Of a stretch of DNA of 64,000 nucleotides, positions 47,608 through 56,105 are shown one piece after another. Origin of the DNA: Algoriphagus resistens (GTDB lineage Bacteria > Bacteroidota > Bacteroidia > Cytophagales > Cyclobacteriaceae); the NCBI RefSeq assembly GCF_001442615.1, contig NZ_LMXN01000006.1, forward strand, positions 248,001 to 312,000. The letters are read 5' to 3'. The position numbers and the translations under genes are program-made. The notes beneath the pieces are model-generated. The model had not been told where the DNA came from. It saw only the letters and a program-made list of their open reading frames with translations, and did not search any database. How positions within the stretch are numbered: position 1 is the stretch's first letter; the number at the start of each line of letters is the position of its first letter.

Positions 47608-48375
47608 TCAAAGCTCCCTGACCCAGATATTTCTGAACCTTACGGGGTTGCCATGGTCCTGAAGTTTAATCGGTAATTTTTCAGGATGTGCTTTATAGTT
47701 TGGAATCCCGATATATTCGGTAGGTCCTTTTAGGATTACATGATTTTGAACCAATACGCCATTCATCAAGACGGTCACTGTAGCAGGAGAAGTCAAAATC
47801 CCATCTTTGTTAAAACGGGGGGCTTTGAAGATGATATCATAATAATTCCATTCACCGGCCGGTCTTAACGCCATAGCCAAGGGAGGAAATTGTTTGTAGA
47901 TACTACCTGCCTGTCCATTTGTATAGGTCTTGCTTTCGTAGCTGTCCAGCACCTGTACTTCGTACATCCCCATCAGGAAAAAGCCTGAGTTACCTCTGCC
48001 CTGGCCTTCACCTACTATTTCTGTAGGTGCGGACCATTCCACATGATACTGGGCATCACCAAAAGGAAGCTTAGATTGTATATCACCCTTTCCTTTGGTG
48101 ACTACCAATTCCCCGTTTTCTATTGTCCATTCAGCTGCACTAGAACCATCTTTTGCACTGACAAATCCATCTAGGTTAGTTCCGTCAAAAAGCACAATTG
48201 CGTCAGAAGGAGGCGCTGTATTATTGGCTCCGGGAGTAACTTTTGGAGGAACTGGCGTGTAAAATTCTGTGGCCTCAGGCCTCATCGCCGGCGGGGTTTT
48301 CTCTTGGGCGACTGCTAAAGAACTTAAAGTCAATGCACTTGCGACAAAGGCCAGTACCGGTATTCTCTTTTTCAT
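47608..48375 (-). CDS. Exported DUF1080 family protein
   Basis: A 255-residue protein with a signal peptide (MKKRIPVLAFVASALTLSSL and on, cleaved near AVAQ). A single DUF1080 domain follows: IVLFDGTNLDGFVSAKDGSS, GNSGFFLMGMYEVQVLDSYE, AGEWNYYDIIFKAPRFN and NHGNPVRFRNIWVREL-like text at the end. The family has a concanavalin-like fold, and some members hydrolyse 3-keto-glycosides. It is the second DUF1080 protein of the window, without accessory domains. Confidence 0.9.
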   Translation of the reverse strand: MKKRIPVLAFVASALTLSSLAVAQEKTPPAMRPEATEFYTPVPPKVTPGANNTAPPSDAIVLFDGTNLDGFVSAKDGSSAAEWTIENGELVVTKGKGDIQSKLPFGDAQYHVEWSAPTEIVGEGQGRGNSGFFLMGMYEVQVLDSYESKTYTNGQAGSIYKQFPPLAMALRPAGEWNYYDIIFKAPRFNKDGILTSPATVTVLMNGVLVQNHVILKGPTEYIGIPNYKAHPEKLPIKLQDHGNPVRFRNIWVREL

Positions 48376-48599
48376 AGGTTTGTTATTAAGGGAAAAGAAC
48401 TTAGAAGAGGGATAAATTACTCCAATTTGTGCTCAATCAAAAAACCATTGGTGGATTTTTAAACCAAAGCCAAATCCATCCATCTATTTCTGCGGTTTCT
48501 TTAGCTGTCCATACCTTGATAGTTTAGCTAAAACCTGACATGAATGCGCATCTATTCCTAACACTATAAGTCAGCAGGTATCCATCTTCTCAATTATTT

Positions 48600-49025
48600 T
48601 TAACGGGAATAGGATAAAGTGATTTTGCCGGACAGCTTACCCTTAGGAGTATCCAATGCTATATCTTCAGTAAGGACCAACTCCTTATCTGTAACTTTAA
48701 GCAGTTTATAAATCTCATCACCAAGCACACCTTTAGTGATCAATTGGTTTCCCTTCAGCTCCCATGTTCCTTTTCCATTATCATATTCTCCCACCAGCTT
48801 TTGGTAAGTTCCGTCTTCACTGAGAATCAATTTACTGGATAGATGCTGGGTGAGCCCTCCGTTGATTGTGACGACCACATCTTCCCCACTGGTCTTGAGA
48901 AATAAATAATCACTTCCTTTCCATGTCCCAATTAGCTTTCCCTCACTGCTTCCAGTACATGAAAACATGATAAGTAAGAGAATAAGTAAGGGAACTATTC
49001 CCCAAGTTCGGTTAACTAGTGTCAT
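48600..49025 (-). CDS. Lipocalin-like lipoprotein
   Basis: A 141-residue protein with a lipobox (LLLIMFSCTGS). The mature part opens KLIGTWKGSDYLF, and later segments (SEDGTYQKLVGEYDNGKGTWEL, LVLTEDIALDTPKGKL) are like the small lipocalin-type domains of Bacteroidota lipoproteins. The likely place is the periplasmic or outer-membrane face. Ligand and role are unknown. It stands alone, with the IS630 remnant upstream. Confidence 0.75.
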   Translation of the reverse strand: MTLVNRTWGIVPLLILLLIMFSCTGSSEGKLIGTWKGSDYLFLKTSGEDVVVTINGGLTQHLSSKLILSEDGTYQKLVGEYDNGKGTWELKGNQLITKGVLGDEIYKLLKVTDKELVLTEDIALDTPKGKLSGKITLSYSR

Positions 49026-49187
49026 ATCAAGTTGATAAAATCTGTTTAATAATATGACTTACCATCAAAAATGACAGGTACACTATAAAGTCACAATTAC
49101 GAAAGAAGAACTGGATTTCCTCTAAGGAGGAATAAGTAAGGGCAAACACAGTTCACTTCAAAATCTGAATGCCTGTATTTTGACAAC

Positions 49188-49675
49188 TTGTGACCAAGGT
49201 GTTCATGGTCACAAACTTATCTTTTTATCTAATGAACCTTTGACGAGAAAACGGTATGAAAGTGTAACGAAGAGGGAGACAAAAGTTGATTGGGCTATTT
49301 TCATAAAGGAATTGGCCGATCAGCATTACCCTGTGGCCAAATAATAAGGCTTGTGATGGATAATCTGGGTACATACAGCCTGTCGCACTATATGGATGAA
49401 GCTTTTTTGCCACGGGAGGCAACGTGCTATGGGACCGATATGAATTTATTCATACACCGAAGCATGGCAGTTGGCTGAATATGGCGGAACTAGAGATCAA
49501 TGTTCAAATTGGACAATGCCTAAACAGGAAAATTGATAAGAGAGAAACAATGAAGCAGGAAATATGAGCTTGGCAGGAAGACAGAAATAACAAACAGTCA
49601 ACAATAAATTGGCAGTTCACTACTGATTCGCCAAGGATAAGACTAAAAAGACTTTATCCGACAATTACTAATTGA
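49188..49675 (+). mobile_element. IS630-family transposase remnant (C-terminal DDE part, frameshifted)
   Basis: Text in changing frames spells the IS630 core. VTKRETKVDWAIFIKELADQ is in one frame and ends at double stops (49309). IIRLVMDNLGTYSLS (second Asp) is in the next. Then TPKHGSWLNMAELEINV (catalytic Glu) and WQFTTDSPRIRLKRLYP follow, with a further stop at TGA after KQEI. The N-terminal half and the terminal inverted repeats were not found. It is an old, dead insertion in a 790-nt gene-free gap (49026-49814). A 9-bp inverted repeat at 49188-49214 lies in the coding remnant and may be chance. Confidence 0.85.
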
Positions 49676-49814
49676 CATGACACTAGCTTTGATTTCATTT
49701 ATTAAGTTGCTTTTGAGGCAGCTAGAATTATCAAGCTATAGCTCCACTTTTCAAAAGGTCTCTAATAAACCAGTCTTGTACATACATCTGAAGGAAAAAC
49801 ATAGATCTTAAAGA

Positions 49815-50435
49815 CTACAGGTTTTCCTGTCTGGACCCTTCAAACTTTCCCATCGAAACATGCCCCCGTTGGGTTACCCCTTTACCTAGACATACATTGA
49901 AAAGCGTTTGAAAAAGAATCCGAATATCCAATAGGAAGTTTAAATTATCTACATACCAAACATCAAGCTTAAGCTTGGTATCCCAGGAAATAGCATTCCT
50001 ACCATTAATCTGTGCCCAGCCCGTTACCCCTGGCTTTACTTCATGCCTCCTCACTTGCTCTTCAGAATAAAGTGCTAAATAGTCATCCAGCAACGGTCTC
50101 GGTCCAACAAGGCTCATATCACCTTTAAGCACATTGATTAGTTGGGGAATTTCATCTAACGAAGTCTTTCTTACCATCCTTCCGAATTCGGTAATCCGCT
50201 CTGTGTCTGACAAAAGTACCCCTTCCTCATTGACAAAGTCTGACATAGTTTTGAATTTCAAAATCTGAAAAGGGGTATTCCCTTTACCTGGCCGGGTCTG
50301 GGCATAAAAAGGATTTCCACCGTGGTGAATGCTTAAAGCAATCAGCAATACCAGGAATACCGGGAGAAGAATTATAAACATTAAAAAAGCCAGAACTAAA
50401 TCTATCGCCCTTTTGAGTAAATTACGGTAAATCAC
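49815..50435 (-). CDS. Undecaprenyl-phosphate sugar phosphotransferase (PglC/bacterial sugar transferase)
   Basis: A 206-residue monotopic phosphoglycosyl transferase. NLLKRAIDLVLAFLMFIILLP is the re-entrant membrane helix. FKTMSDFVNEEG, ITEFGRMVRKTSLDEIPQL and NVLKGDMSLVGPRPL carry the catalytic Asp-Glu and phosphate motifs. It moves a phospho-sugar from UDP-sugar to undecaprenyl phosphate as the first step of glycan or O-glycoprotein assembly. It is short, like PglC, without the large N-terminal domain of WcaJ. It directly abuts the aminotransferase gene upstream. Confidence 0.9.
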   Translation of the reverse strand: MIYRNLLKRAIDLVLAFLMFIILLPVFLVLLIALSIHHGGNPFYAQTRPGKGNTPFQILKFKTMSDFVNEEGVLLSDTERITEFGRMVRKTSLDEIPQLINVLKGDMSLVGPRPLLDDYLALYSEEQVRRHEVKPGVTGWAQINGRNAISWDTKLKLDVWYVDNLNFLLDIRILFQTLFNVCLGKGVTQRGHVSMGKFEGSRQENL

Positions 50436-51575
50436 TTATTTGAATGTTTTACTAAGTTCTTCTTGAATTACTGAAACAATCATCTCCTGGTCTTGCAGTG
50501 TTAAATCAACTGAACTGGGTAGGCAAAGTCCATTTTCAAATAGTTTTTCAGCCGTATTTCCACCATAATATGGAGTCATATTGAAAACAGGCTGCGTATG
50601 TAGGGGCTTCCACAGAAACCTGCTTTCAATACCCTTATTCATCAATGCTATTTTCAGTTGATTGTTAGAAAAACCTGTTTTCTCCTTATCCACCAAAATA
50701 GTGGTCAGCCAATAATTGGACAGTGAATCATTGGACTCACTCTGAAATTCAATTCCAGGGAAATTTTTTAGTAATTTCCGATACCTCTGATTTACAAGTC
50801 TTCTACTTTTTATGCAGCTATCCAATTGTTCAAGCTGGGCAAGTCCTACCGCTGCGGACAGGTTATTCATTTTATAATTATAACCGATTTCCAGGTGATG
50901 GTAGAAAGGCAAGTCCTCTCTGGCCTGAGTGGACAGATGCCTTGCATGCTGTATGAATGAAGTATCGTTCGAAACCAAGGCTCCACCACCACCAGAAGTA
51001 ATAATCTTATTTCCATTAAAGGAAAAAACACCAATTCGTCCAAAAGTCCCGCAATACCTTCCCTGGTATTTGCTACCTATGGCCTCTGCCGCATCTTCCA
51101 GAACCGGAATATTGTATTTCACAGATAATTCTACTATCTCCTTCATCTTGGCTGGCATTCCAAACAAATGTACTATTACTATAGCTTTTGGCTTTTTGCC
51201 TTTCGCCATCCTGCTAAGAATCGTGTCCTCAAGAAGCTCCGGGCAAATATTCCATGTATCTTTTTCACTGTCTACAAAAATCGGATTCGCTCCCAGGTAT
51301 ACGATTGGGTTAGCTGACGCACAAAAAGTAAAGGACTGACAAATCACTTCATCATCAGGTCCTACACCCAAAAGCACCATCCCAAGATGTAAAGCAGAGG
51401 TCCCTGAATTAAGCGCGACGGCTTCGTGCGTCTTTAGCCGCTTTGAAAGCTTATTTTCAAAACGATTGATAAATTGACCGAAAGCGGCAATATGTCCAGA
51501 GTTTAACGCTTGCTGAGCATATAAACTTTCGTTACCGTTAAGCACGGGAAATGAAAGGGGAATCTTAAAGACCAT
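50436..51575 (-). CDS. DegT/DnrJ/EryC1/StrS sugar aminotransferase (PglE-like)
   Basis: A 379-residue PLP enzyme making amino sugars from UDP-4-keto sugars. It shows LNSGTSALHLGMVLLGVGPDDEVI, PVLEDAAEAIGSKYQG, and Lys190 in FSFNGNKIITSGGGGALV as the Schiff-base residue. The pairing with a PglC-type transferase fits synthesis of a bacillosamine-like sugar for O-glycans (inference). The acetyltransferase (PglD) and dehydratase (PglF) of that route are not beside it. The last codon of this gene touches the first codon of the transferase gene. Confidence 0.9.
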   Translation of the reverse strand: MVFKIPLSFPVLNGNESLYAQQALNSGHIAAFGQFINRFENKLSKRLKTHEAVALNSGTSALHLGMVLLGVGPDDEVICQSFTFCASANPIVYLGANPIFVDSEKDTWNICPELLEDTILSRMAKGKKPKAIVIVHLFGMPAKMKEIVELSVKYNIPVLEDAAEAIGSKYQGRYCGTFGRIGVFSFNGNKIITSGGGGALVSNDTSFIQHARHLSTQAREDLPFYHHLEIGYNYKMNNLSAAVGLAQLEQLDSCIKSRRLVNQRYRKLLKNFPGIEFQSESNDSLSNYWLTTILVDKEKTGFSNNQLKIALMNKGIESRFLWKPLHTQPVFNMTPYYGGNTAEKLFENGLCLPSSVDLTLQDQEMIVSVIQEELSKTFK

Positions 51576-52185
51576 TCAATATTTTAACTAAGGCAGTCAA
51601 AATATAGTGTAAAAAATCAAACTGCAATATCAAAAACAATAATTCCTTATGCTCCCAAGACTTTTAACTGAACAAAGGATAACGATCAATTAACCCGGCC
51701 ACCTTACTAACCTGATTTATCCGGAAGGATATCAACGCATTATTTTAAACACAAACAACTACTAAACAGATCCTTATAAAAAACTCCTAGTTCGCATTCA
51801 TACACTAATTTCACCTGCATACACTAAACAATAAATCTGAGAGTAAATTTTCTGTCCGCTCTCTGTCTGTTGTGTAATTCGTCTTTGTGGCTGTTTCAAT
51901 ACCTTGATTAAGATACTTGGTCCATAACCTCCTCAAACAGCTATGTAATTAGTCTTCAAGAAACGACTTAAAATCCTGCAATTAAAATGAAAGGCTTGGG
52001 CTAGCAGGTAAAAATTCTCTTTCCCCGTCAGCCTGGCCAAAAATCCTGAGGTATCCCATTTTCTTTTCCCCGATTTTAGGTTGTTCTTTTGTGGGAGGAT
52101 CACAAAACACCCGGGGTTTTGGAAACCTTATCCGTTAAAATTAAAAAAGCCTTATTTTCACAACTCAGAAATAATACCCTCACCG
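51576..52185. other. 610-nt intergenic region
   Basis: A divergent region between the sugar aminotransferase gene and the S66 peptidase gene. An open frame from 52081 only extends the peptidase upstream. No -33/-7 pair, RNA gene or repeat was seen. On the minus strand a near-match to the -7 element (TATATTTTG) lies at 51605-51597. Confidence 0.45.
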
Positions 52186-53226
52186 ATGCAAAAACGCGCT
52201 TTCCTTAAATCCCTTGGACTTCTTACCGCTTCTTTCCCTTTACTATCCTGGGATTCAGCCCATCCAGCTTATGACCCTAAAGTTCTTTTGCCGGAGGCGA
52301 TCAAAAAGGGAGATACAGTGGGCTTGATTTCCCCATCAGCGGCTACAGCAGATAGAATGCAGTTCACCTATGCCAAAGAGGCTTTGGAAGCCTTGGGATT
52401 CAATGTGAGACTGGGTAAAAACCTCATGAATCGCCGGGGGCATCTTGCAGGAACAGATAACGAACGGGCCGGGGATCTAAATGAGATGTTTAAAGATAAA
52501 AATGTGAAAGCAATCGTAAGTATCCGCGGTGGTTCGGGCGCTGCAAGGATTTTGCCTCTGATTGACTATAAGGCAATCTCCAAAAACCCAAAACCACTTT
52601 TAGGATATTCCGATATCACAGCTTTGCATTGTGCGATTCAGGCGAAAACCGGGTTGATTACTTTCCATGGCCCGATGGGTTCAGGGAGTTGGAACAGCTT
52701 CAATGTGGATCAATTTGAAAAAGTGTTTATTAAGCGGGAAAAAGTCACCTATCAGAATGTACACTCCGAAAGTGATGACCTGGTCGTTAAATCAAACCGA
52801 ATTCAAACACTTAAAGGTGGAAAGGCTGAGGGGAAGATCCTGGGAGGAAATTTAACCGTTTTGACAGCAATCTCAGGTTCTCCTTATTATCCGGATTTCA
52901 AAGATGCCATTCTTTTTATAGAAGATGTGGGAGAAGATCCTTACAAAATGGACCGAATGATGAGCACGCTAAAACTCAACGGAACATTGGATCATATCAA
53001 AGGTTTTATCTTCGGGCAATGTTCTGACTGCGAGCCAGGCAGTGGATATGGTTCTCTTACTTTGGACCAGGTACTCGATGACTACGTACTTCCTTTGGGT
53101 ATCCCCGCATACTCTGGCGCGATGATTGGACATATTTCCAAGCAATTTATCATTCCTGTAGGTGCGAAAGTTGGCATGGATGCGGACAAAGGAACCATTT
53201 CGCTGCTAGAGCCCGTATTTCAATGA
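52186..53226 (+). CDS. LD-carboxypeptidase (peptidase family S66), exported
   Basis: A 346-residue S66 peptidase from ATG 52186 (MQKRAFLKSLGLLTASFPLL, a Tat-like or Sec signal). The frame opens 35 codons upstream but that part is unlike the family. The nucleophile is Ser142 in LLGYSDITAL, and the other site residues lie in LFIEDVGEDPYKMDRM (Glu) and GAMIGHISKQFIIPVG (His). These enzymes trim the terminal D-alanine of murein tetrapeptides for cell-wall recycling. A GDSL lipoprotein gene follows after 13 nt. Confidence 0.9.
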   Translation: MQKRAFLKSLGLLTASFPLLSWDSAHPAYDPKVLLPEAIKKGDTVGLISPSAATADRMQFTYAKEALEALGFNVRLGKNLMNRRGHLAGTDNERAGDLNEMFKDKNVKAIVSIRGGSGAARILPLIDYKAISKNPKPLLGYSDITALHCAIQAKTGLITFHGPMGSGSWNSFNVDQFEKVFIKREKVTYQNVHSESDDLVVKSNRIQTLKGGKAEGKILGGNLTVLTAISGSPYYPDFKDAILFIEDVGEDPYKMDRMMSTLKLNGTLDHIKGFIFGQCSDCEPGSGYGSLTLDQVLDDYVLPLGIPAYSGAMIGHISKQFIIPVGAKVGMDADKGTISLLEPVFQ

Positions 53227-53239
53227 TAAATGATTCCTA

Positions 53240-53968
53240 ATGAAATTCACACTTCTCCTATTTGCTATTTTAGGAACCCTTTCCTGCAACAGTTCAAAGA
53301 ATATGCTTCCAGACGATACAGATTTACCTATGACAGAGAACCCGACCGATACTTCCGCCCAACTCACCTATTTAGCTCTTGGTGACAGCTACACTATCGG
53401 CGAAGGTGTAAGCGATGTCGGACGATATCCGAACCAATTGGTTGCACTATTAAATACCGGAACAGAGAAATCATGGGCTGCTCCAAAAGTAATTGCCCAA
53501 ACTGGCTGGACAGTAGATGAACTGGATAAAGGAATCGACAGAGCAGACATAGAAGGAAATACGTATGATCTGGTGACCCTTTCAATCGGGGTAAATAACC
53601 AATACAGGGGACTTCCTATTGCTATATTTGAAGAGGAATTTGAAAACATGCTACTACGGGCGATCAGCTTTGCTGCTATCAATGCTGACCACGTGGTTGT
53701 ATTATCAATTCCGGATTGGGGAGTCACTCCTTTTGCTGTGCAAAGTGGCAGAGATATAAGCAAGATTGCCGATGAGATCGATGCATATAATCGTGTTAAA
53801 GCAGAACTATGTAAAAGACATGGGGTGACATACATAGATATCACAACTCAATACAGAAGCTTAGGTGCCCAGGCAGATATGCTTGCTGCCGATGGATTGC
53901 ATCCTAGCGCCAAAATGTATGGTCTTTGGGCTGAAAAACTATTTCAACAGGTTAACATGATTTATTAG
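53240..53968 (+). CDS. SGNH/GDSL hydrolase lipoprotein
   Basis: A 242-residue lipoprotein (lipobox GTLSC, Cys16) with a GDSL hydrolase domain. Block I is LALGDSYTIGEG (Ser50), block III is LSIGVNNQYRG, and block V is DGLHPSAKMYGLWA (Asp218, His221). The family cleaves esters of lipids, acylated sugars or murein. Here an envelope substrate is likely from the export signal and the neighbouring cell-wall peptidase. Confidence 0.9.
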   Translation: MKFTLLLFAILGTLSCNSSKNMLPDDTDLPMTENPTDTSAQLTYLALGDSYTIGEGVSDVGRYPNQLVALLNTGTEKSWAAPKVIAQTGWTVDELDKGIDRADIEGNTYDLVTLSIGVNNQYRGLPIAIFEEEFENMLLRAISFAAINADHVVVLSIPDWGVTPFAVQSGRDISKIADEIDAYNRVKAELCKRHGVTYIDITTQYRSLGAQADMLAADGLHPSAKMYGLWAEKLFQQVNMIY

Positions 53969-54054
53969 ATCCGTTAAGTCTAACTGCAAGCCGGCAGAAG
54001 TAAGAAGACAGACAATCGAAGCCTTGCCTGATAAACACGTTAAATTATATTGAT

Positions 54055-54357
54055 ATGAAACTATCTGAAAAAAACATAAACCGAATAAAGAAACTTTGTA
54101 AGAAATACAAGGTTAAGACATTTTCGGCATTTGGTTCTGTGGCTCGTGACGATTTTAACGATGATTCTGATATTGACTTTGTTGTAGGTTTTGAAGAAAC
54201 CGACCCTTTCAAATACTCAGATTTATATTTTCAACTTAAAGAGAATTTAGAAAATTTACTTCATCGACATATTGACTTAATCGAAGAACGTGGAATAAAA
54301 AATCAAATTTTTAGAAAAGAGCTGGATAGCATTAAAATTCTGATTTATGGACAATAG
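54055..54357 (+). CDS. MNT-type nucleotidyltransferase antitoxin
   Basis: A 100-residue minimal nucleotidyltransferase. FSAFGSVARDDFNDDSDIDFVV gives the GS-x10-DxD motif, and HRHIDLIEERGI the third acidic residue, so it looks catalytically able. In MNT/HEPN pairs this protein silences the HepT RNase by adding AMP to the tyrosine of its RX4-6HxY motif. The 3' end overlaps the start of a HepT-like gene at 54347, but that gene is broken. The antitoxin frame itself is intact. Confidence 0.88.
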   Translation: MKLSEKNINRIKKLCKKYKVKTFSAFGSVARDDFNDDSDIDFVVGFEETDPFKYSDLYFQLKENLENLLHRHIDLIEERGIKNQIFRKELDSIKILIYGQ

Positions 54358-54687
54358 AATGAGTGCTTAGTTGGAAGATATTATTAAATCTATTGACGAA
54401 ATATTTGAGTTTCTTCCCGAAAAAAGAGATTTCTTTGAATACCTAAAAGACTTAAAAACCAAAAAGCAGTTGAAAGAAATATTGAAATAATCGAAGAAGC
54501 AATTAACCGAATAGTTAAACATAAAGACTCCGATTTTAAGATAAACAACGCACAAAAGATAATTGGGACTCGAAATAGAATTGCTCACGAATAGGATAGC
54601 ATTTCTGACGAGGTTATTTGGACGATAATAATACGAGAGCTACCTGAATTGAAAAAAGAAATCCAAAGCATAGTGGAAAAGCACTAG
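54347..54687 (+). pseudogene. Broken HepT-like (HEPN) toxin
   Basis: Starts ATG 54347 inside the MNT gene end, as in live pairs. A stop comes after seven codons (TAG, likely an old Trp), and a one-base frameshift lies near 54466 (LKDLKTK, then AVERNIEIIEEAINRI). A second stop (TAG at 54592) falls right after RNRIAHE, where HepT proteins carry the tyrosine of RX4-6HxY. The ending IIIRELPELKKEIQSIVEKH is otherwise good. The RNase cannot be made, and its target tyrosine is lost. Confidence 0.87.
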
Positions 54688-54711
54688 CCACAGTCAAGTA
54701 ACCTGAAGTGA

Positions 54712-54775
54712 TGAAATCGAGCATGTCGAAAACGACACACACCGGGATGATTATAATGCATGCGAGATTCCATAT
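54712..54775 (+). repeat. 64-nt structured repeat, copy 1
   Basis: It matches copy 2 (61287-61350, opposite strand) at 57 of 64 positions. A 14-nt box (54712-54725) runs into a small hairpin, TGTCG AAAA CGACA (54724-54737), followed by a 32-nt identical core (54744-54775). The 5' box and the core can pair: AATC and GCATG with CATGC and GATT, around tandem G.A mismatches. It begins 25 nt after the HepT remnant stop, and a lipoprotein gene starts 27 nt later. Confidence 0.85.
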
Positions 54776-54801
54776 AGCATTTGAAAAACTAGTATAAAAA
54801 G

Positions 54802-55485
54802 ATGAAAATTATCCTATTTCTACTTATCAGTACCCTATTTGGGGTAATAGCCTGCGAGAAGCAAGCTGATAAAACCACACAAACCTGGTGGATCAATTCT
54901 GCTAAAATGGACTGTACCGGGGTTGCTCCCATGTCCTGTCTGCAAATACAAAAAGGATCTGAGATCGATCCCAAAGGCTGGGAATTTTTCTACAGTGCTA
55001 TCCAGGGTTTTGACTATGAGCCGGGAAATATCTACCAGATCACTGTAAAGGTCATAGAAAAAGAGATTCCCCTCCCTGCAGATGCTTCTTCTCAAAATTA
55101 TGAACTGGTAGAAATCCTCAGTAAAAAACCGGATCCTGCCTTGCGGTTGACTAATAGCTGGAAACTCTTAAAAGTGGGTGATATCGAAAATCCAACCGGG
55201 TTTAAAAACAAAGAAGCATTGATATTTGAGTTTGATGCCTCAAGAAGAACCTATGTCGGAAATATGGGATGTAATTCTGTCCGCGGCGAAATCAAGGAAA
55301 ACAACGGTGAAAAATTACTGCTTGGATCCGGAGCAGCTACGATGATGGCCTGCCCTGATATGGCTGCAGAGCAGGCAATCTCTAAAGCTCTGCTGGATAC
55401 ACGAGGATATAAACTGGAAAACAACCAACTTTACTTTCTGAATGAAGGCGGGGAAACCTTGATGGTTTTCCAGGCTGTAGATTAA
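54802..55485 (+). CDS. DUF4377 and META domain lipoprotein
   Basis: A 227-residue lipoprotein (lipobox GVIAC). Residues about 27-105 are DUF4377: WWINSAKMDCTGVAPMSCLQIQKG, then WEFFYSAIQGFDYEPGNIYQI. Residues about 120-227 are a META/HslJ domain: SWKLLKVGDIENPTG, VGNMGCNSVRGEI and ATMMACPDMAAEQAI. HslJ-type proteins are linked to heat and novobiocin resistance, but the mechanism is unclear. The FAH gene follows after 8 nt, and the series of closely spaced genes runs on to transketolase. Confidence 0.88.
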   Translation: MKIILFLLISTLFGVIACEKQADKTTQTWWINSAKMDCTGVAPMSCLQIQKGSEIDPKGWEFFYSAIQGFDYEPGNIYQITVKVIEKEIPLPADASSQNYELVEILSKKPDPALRLTNSWKLLKVGDIENPTGFKNKEALIFEFDASRRTYVGNMGCNSVRGEIKENNGEKLLLGSGAATMMACPDMAAEQAISKALLDTRGYKLENNQLYFLNEGGETLMVFQAVD

Positions 55486-55493
55486 GGTTACCT

Positions 55494-56105
55494 ATGAAAA
55501 TTATTTGCATTGGCCGTAATTACGCGGCACATATTGAGGAACTGAAAAATGAAACCCCGGGAAATCCGGTAGTATTTCTTAAACCCGATACGGCGCTGTT
55601 AAAAGACGGTGCTCCATTTTTCTATCCTGATTTTTCCCAGAACATCCATCATGAAGCAGAGTTGGTGCTGAAAATTTCCAAGCAGGGAAAATACATACAG
55701 AAACAATTTGCACACCGGTATTTTGATGAGATAGGAATCGGGATAGATTTTACTGCCCGTGACCTTCAGGATCAATGCAAGGCCAAGGGATTACCTTGGG
55801 AAATAGCCAAGGGATTCAATGGTGCTGCTCCCATTGGAAAGTTCAAATCAGTAGAAGATTTTGAAGATCAGAAAAACATAGATTTTCACCTGACTATCAA
55901 TGGAGAAACCCGCCAAAAAGGCAACACGTCACTGATGCTTTTTGATTTTGGGGATATCATAGCCTATGTTTCCCAATTTTTCATGCTAAAAACAGGAGAC
56001 CTCATCTACACCGGCACACCTGCCGGCGTGGGGCCTGTACAGATCGGGGACAAATTGGAAGGATTTATAGGTACGGAAAAGTTATTGGATTTTGAAGTTA
56101 ACTAA
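55494..56105 (+). CDS. Fumarylacetoacetate hydrolase family protein
   Basis: A 203-residue member of the FAH fold. KIICIGRNYAAHIEEL, then HHEAELVLKISKQGK (metal-binding Glu), DFTARDLQDQCKAKGLPWEIAKGFNGAAPIG and IYTGTPAGVGPVQIGD are the hallmarks. Relatives act as acylpyruvate hydrolases or oxaloacetate decarboxylases. The short form here resembles YcgM/FAHD1. Its 3' end overlaps the next gene by 14 nt. Confidence 0.92.
   Translation: MKIICIGRNYAAHIEELKNETPGNPVVFLKPDTALLKDGAPFFYPDFSQNIHHEAELVLKISKQGKYIQKQFAHRYFDEIGIGIDFTARDLQDQCKAKGLPWEIAKGFNGAAPIGKFKSVEDFEDQKNIDFHLTINGETRQKGNTSLMLFDFGDIIAYVSQFFMLKTGDLIYTGTPAGVGPVQIGDKLEGFIGTEKLLDFEVN

Noticed and set aside
49188-49214. 9-bp inverted repeat as an IS terminal repeat
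   Set aside because: It lies inside the transposase-coding remnant, not at its edge.
52081-52185. The S66 peptidase starting at 52081
   Set aside because: The added residues lack export features, while MQKRAFLKSLGLL at 52186 is a normal signal start.
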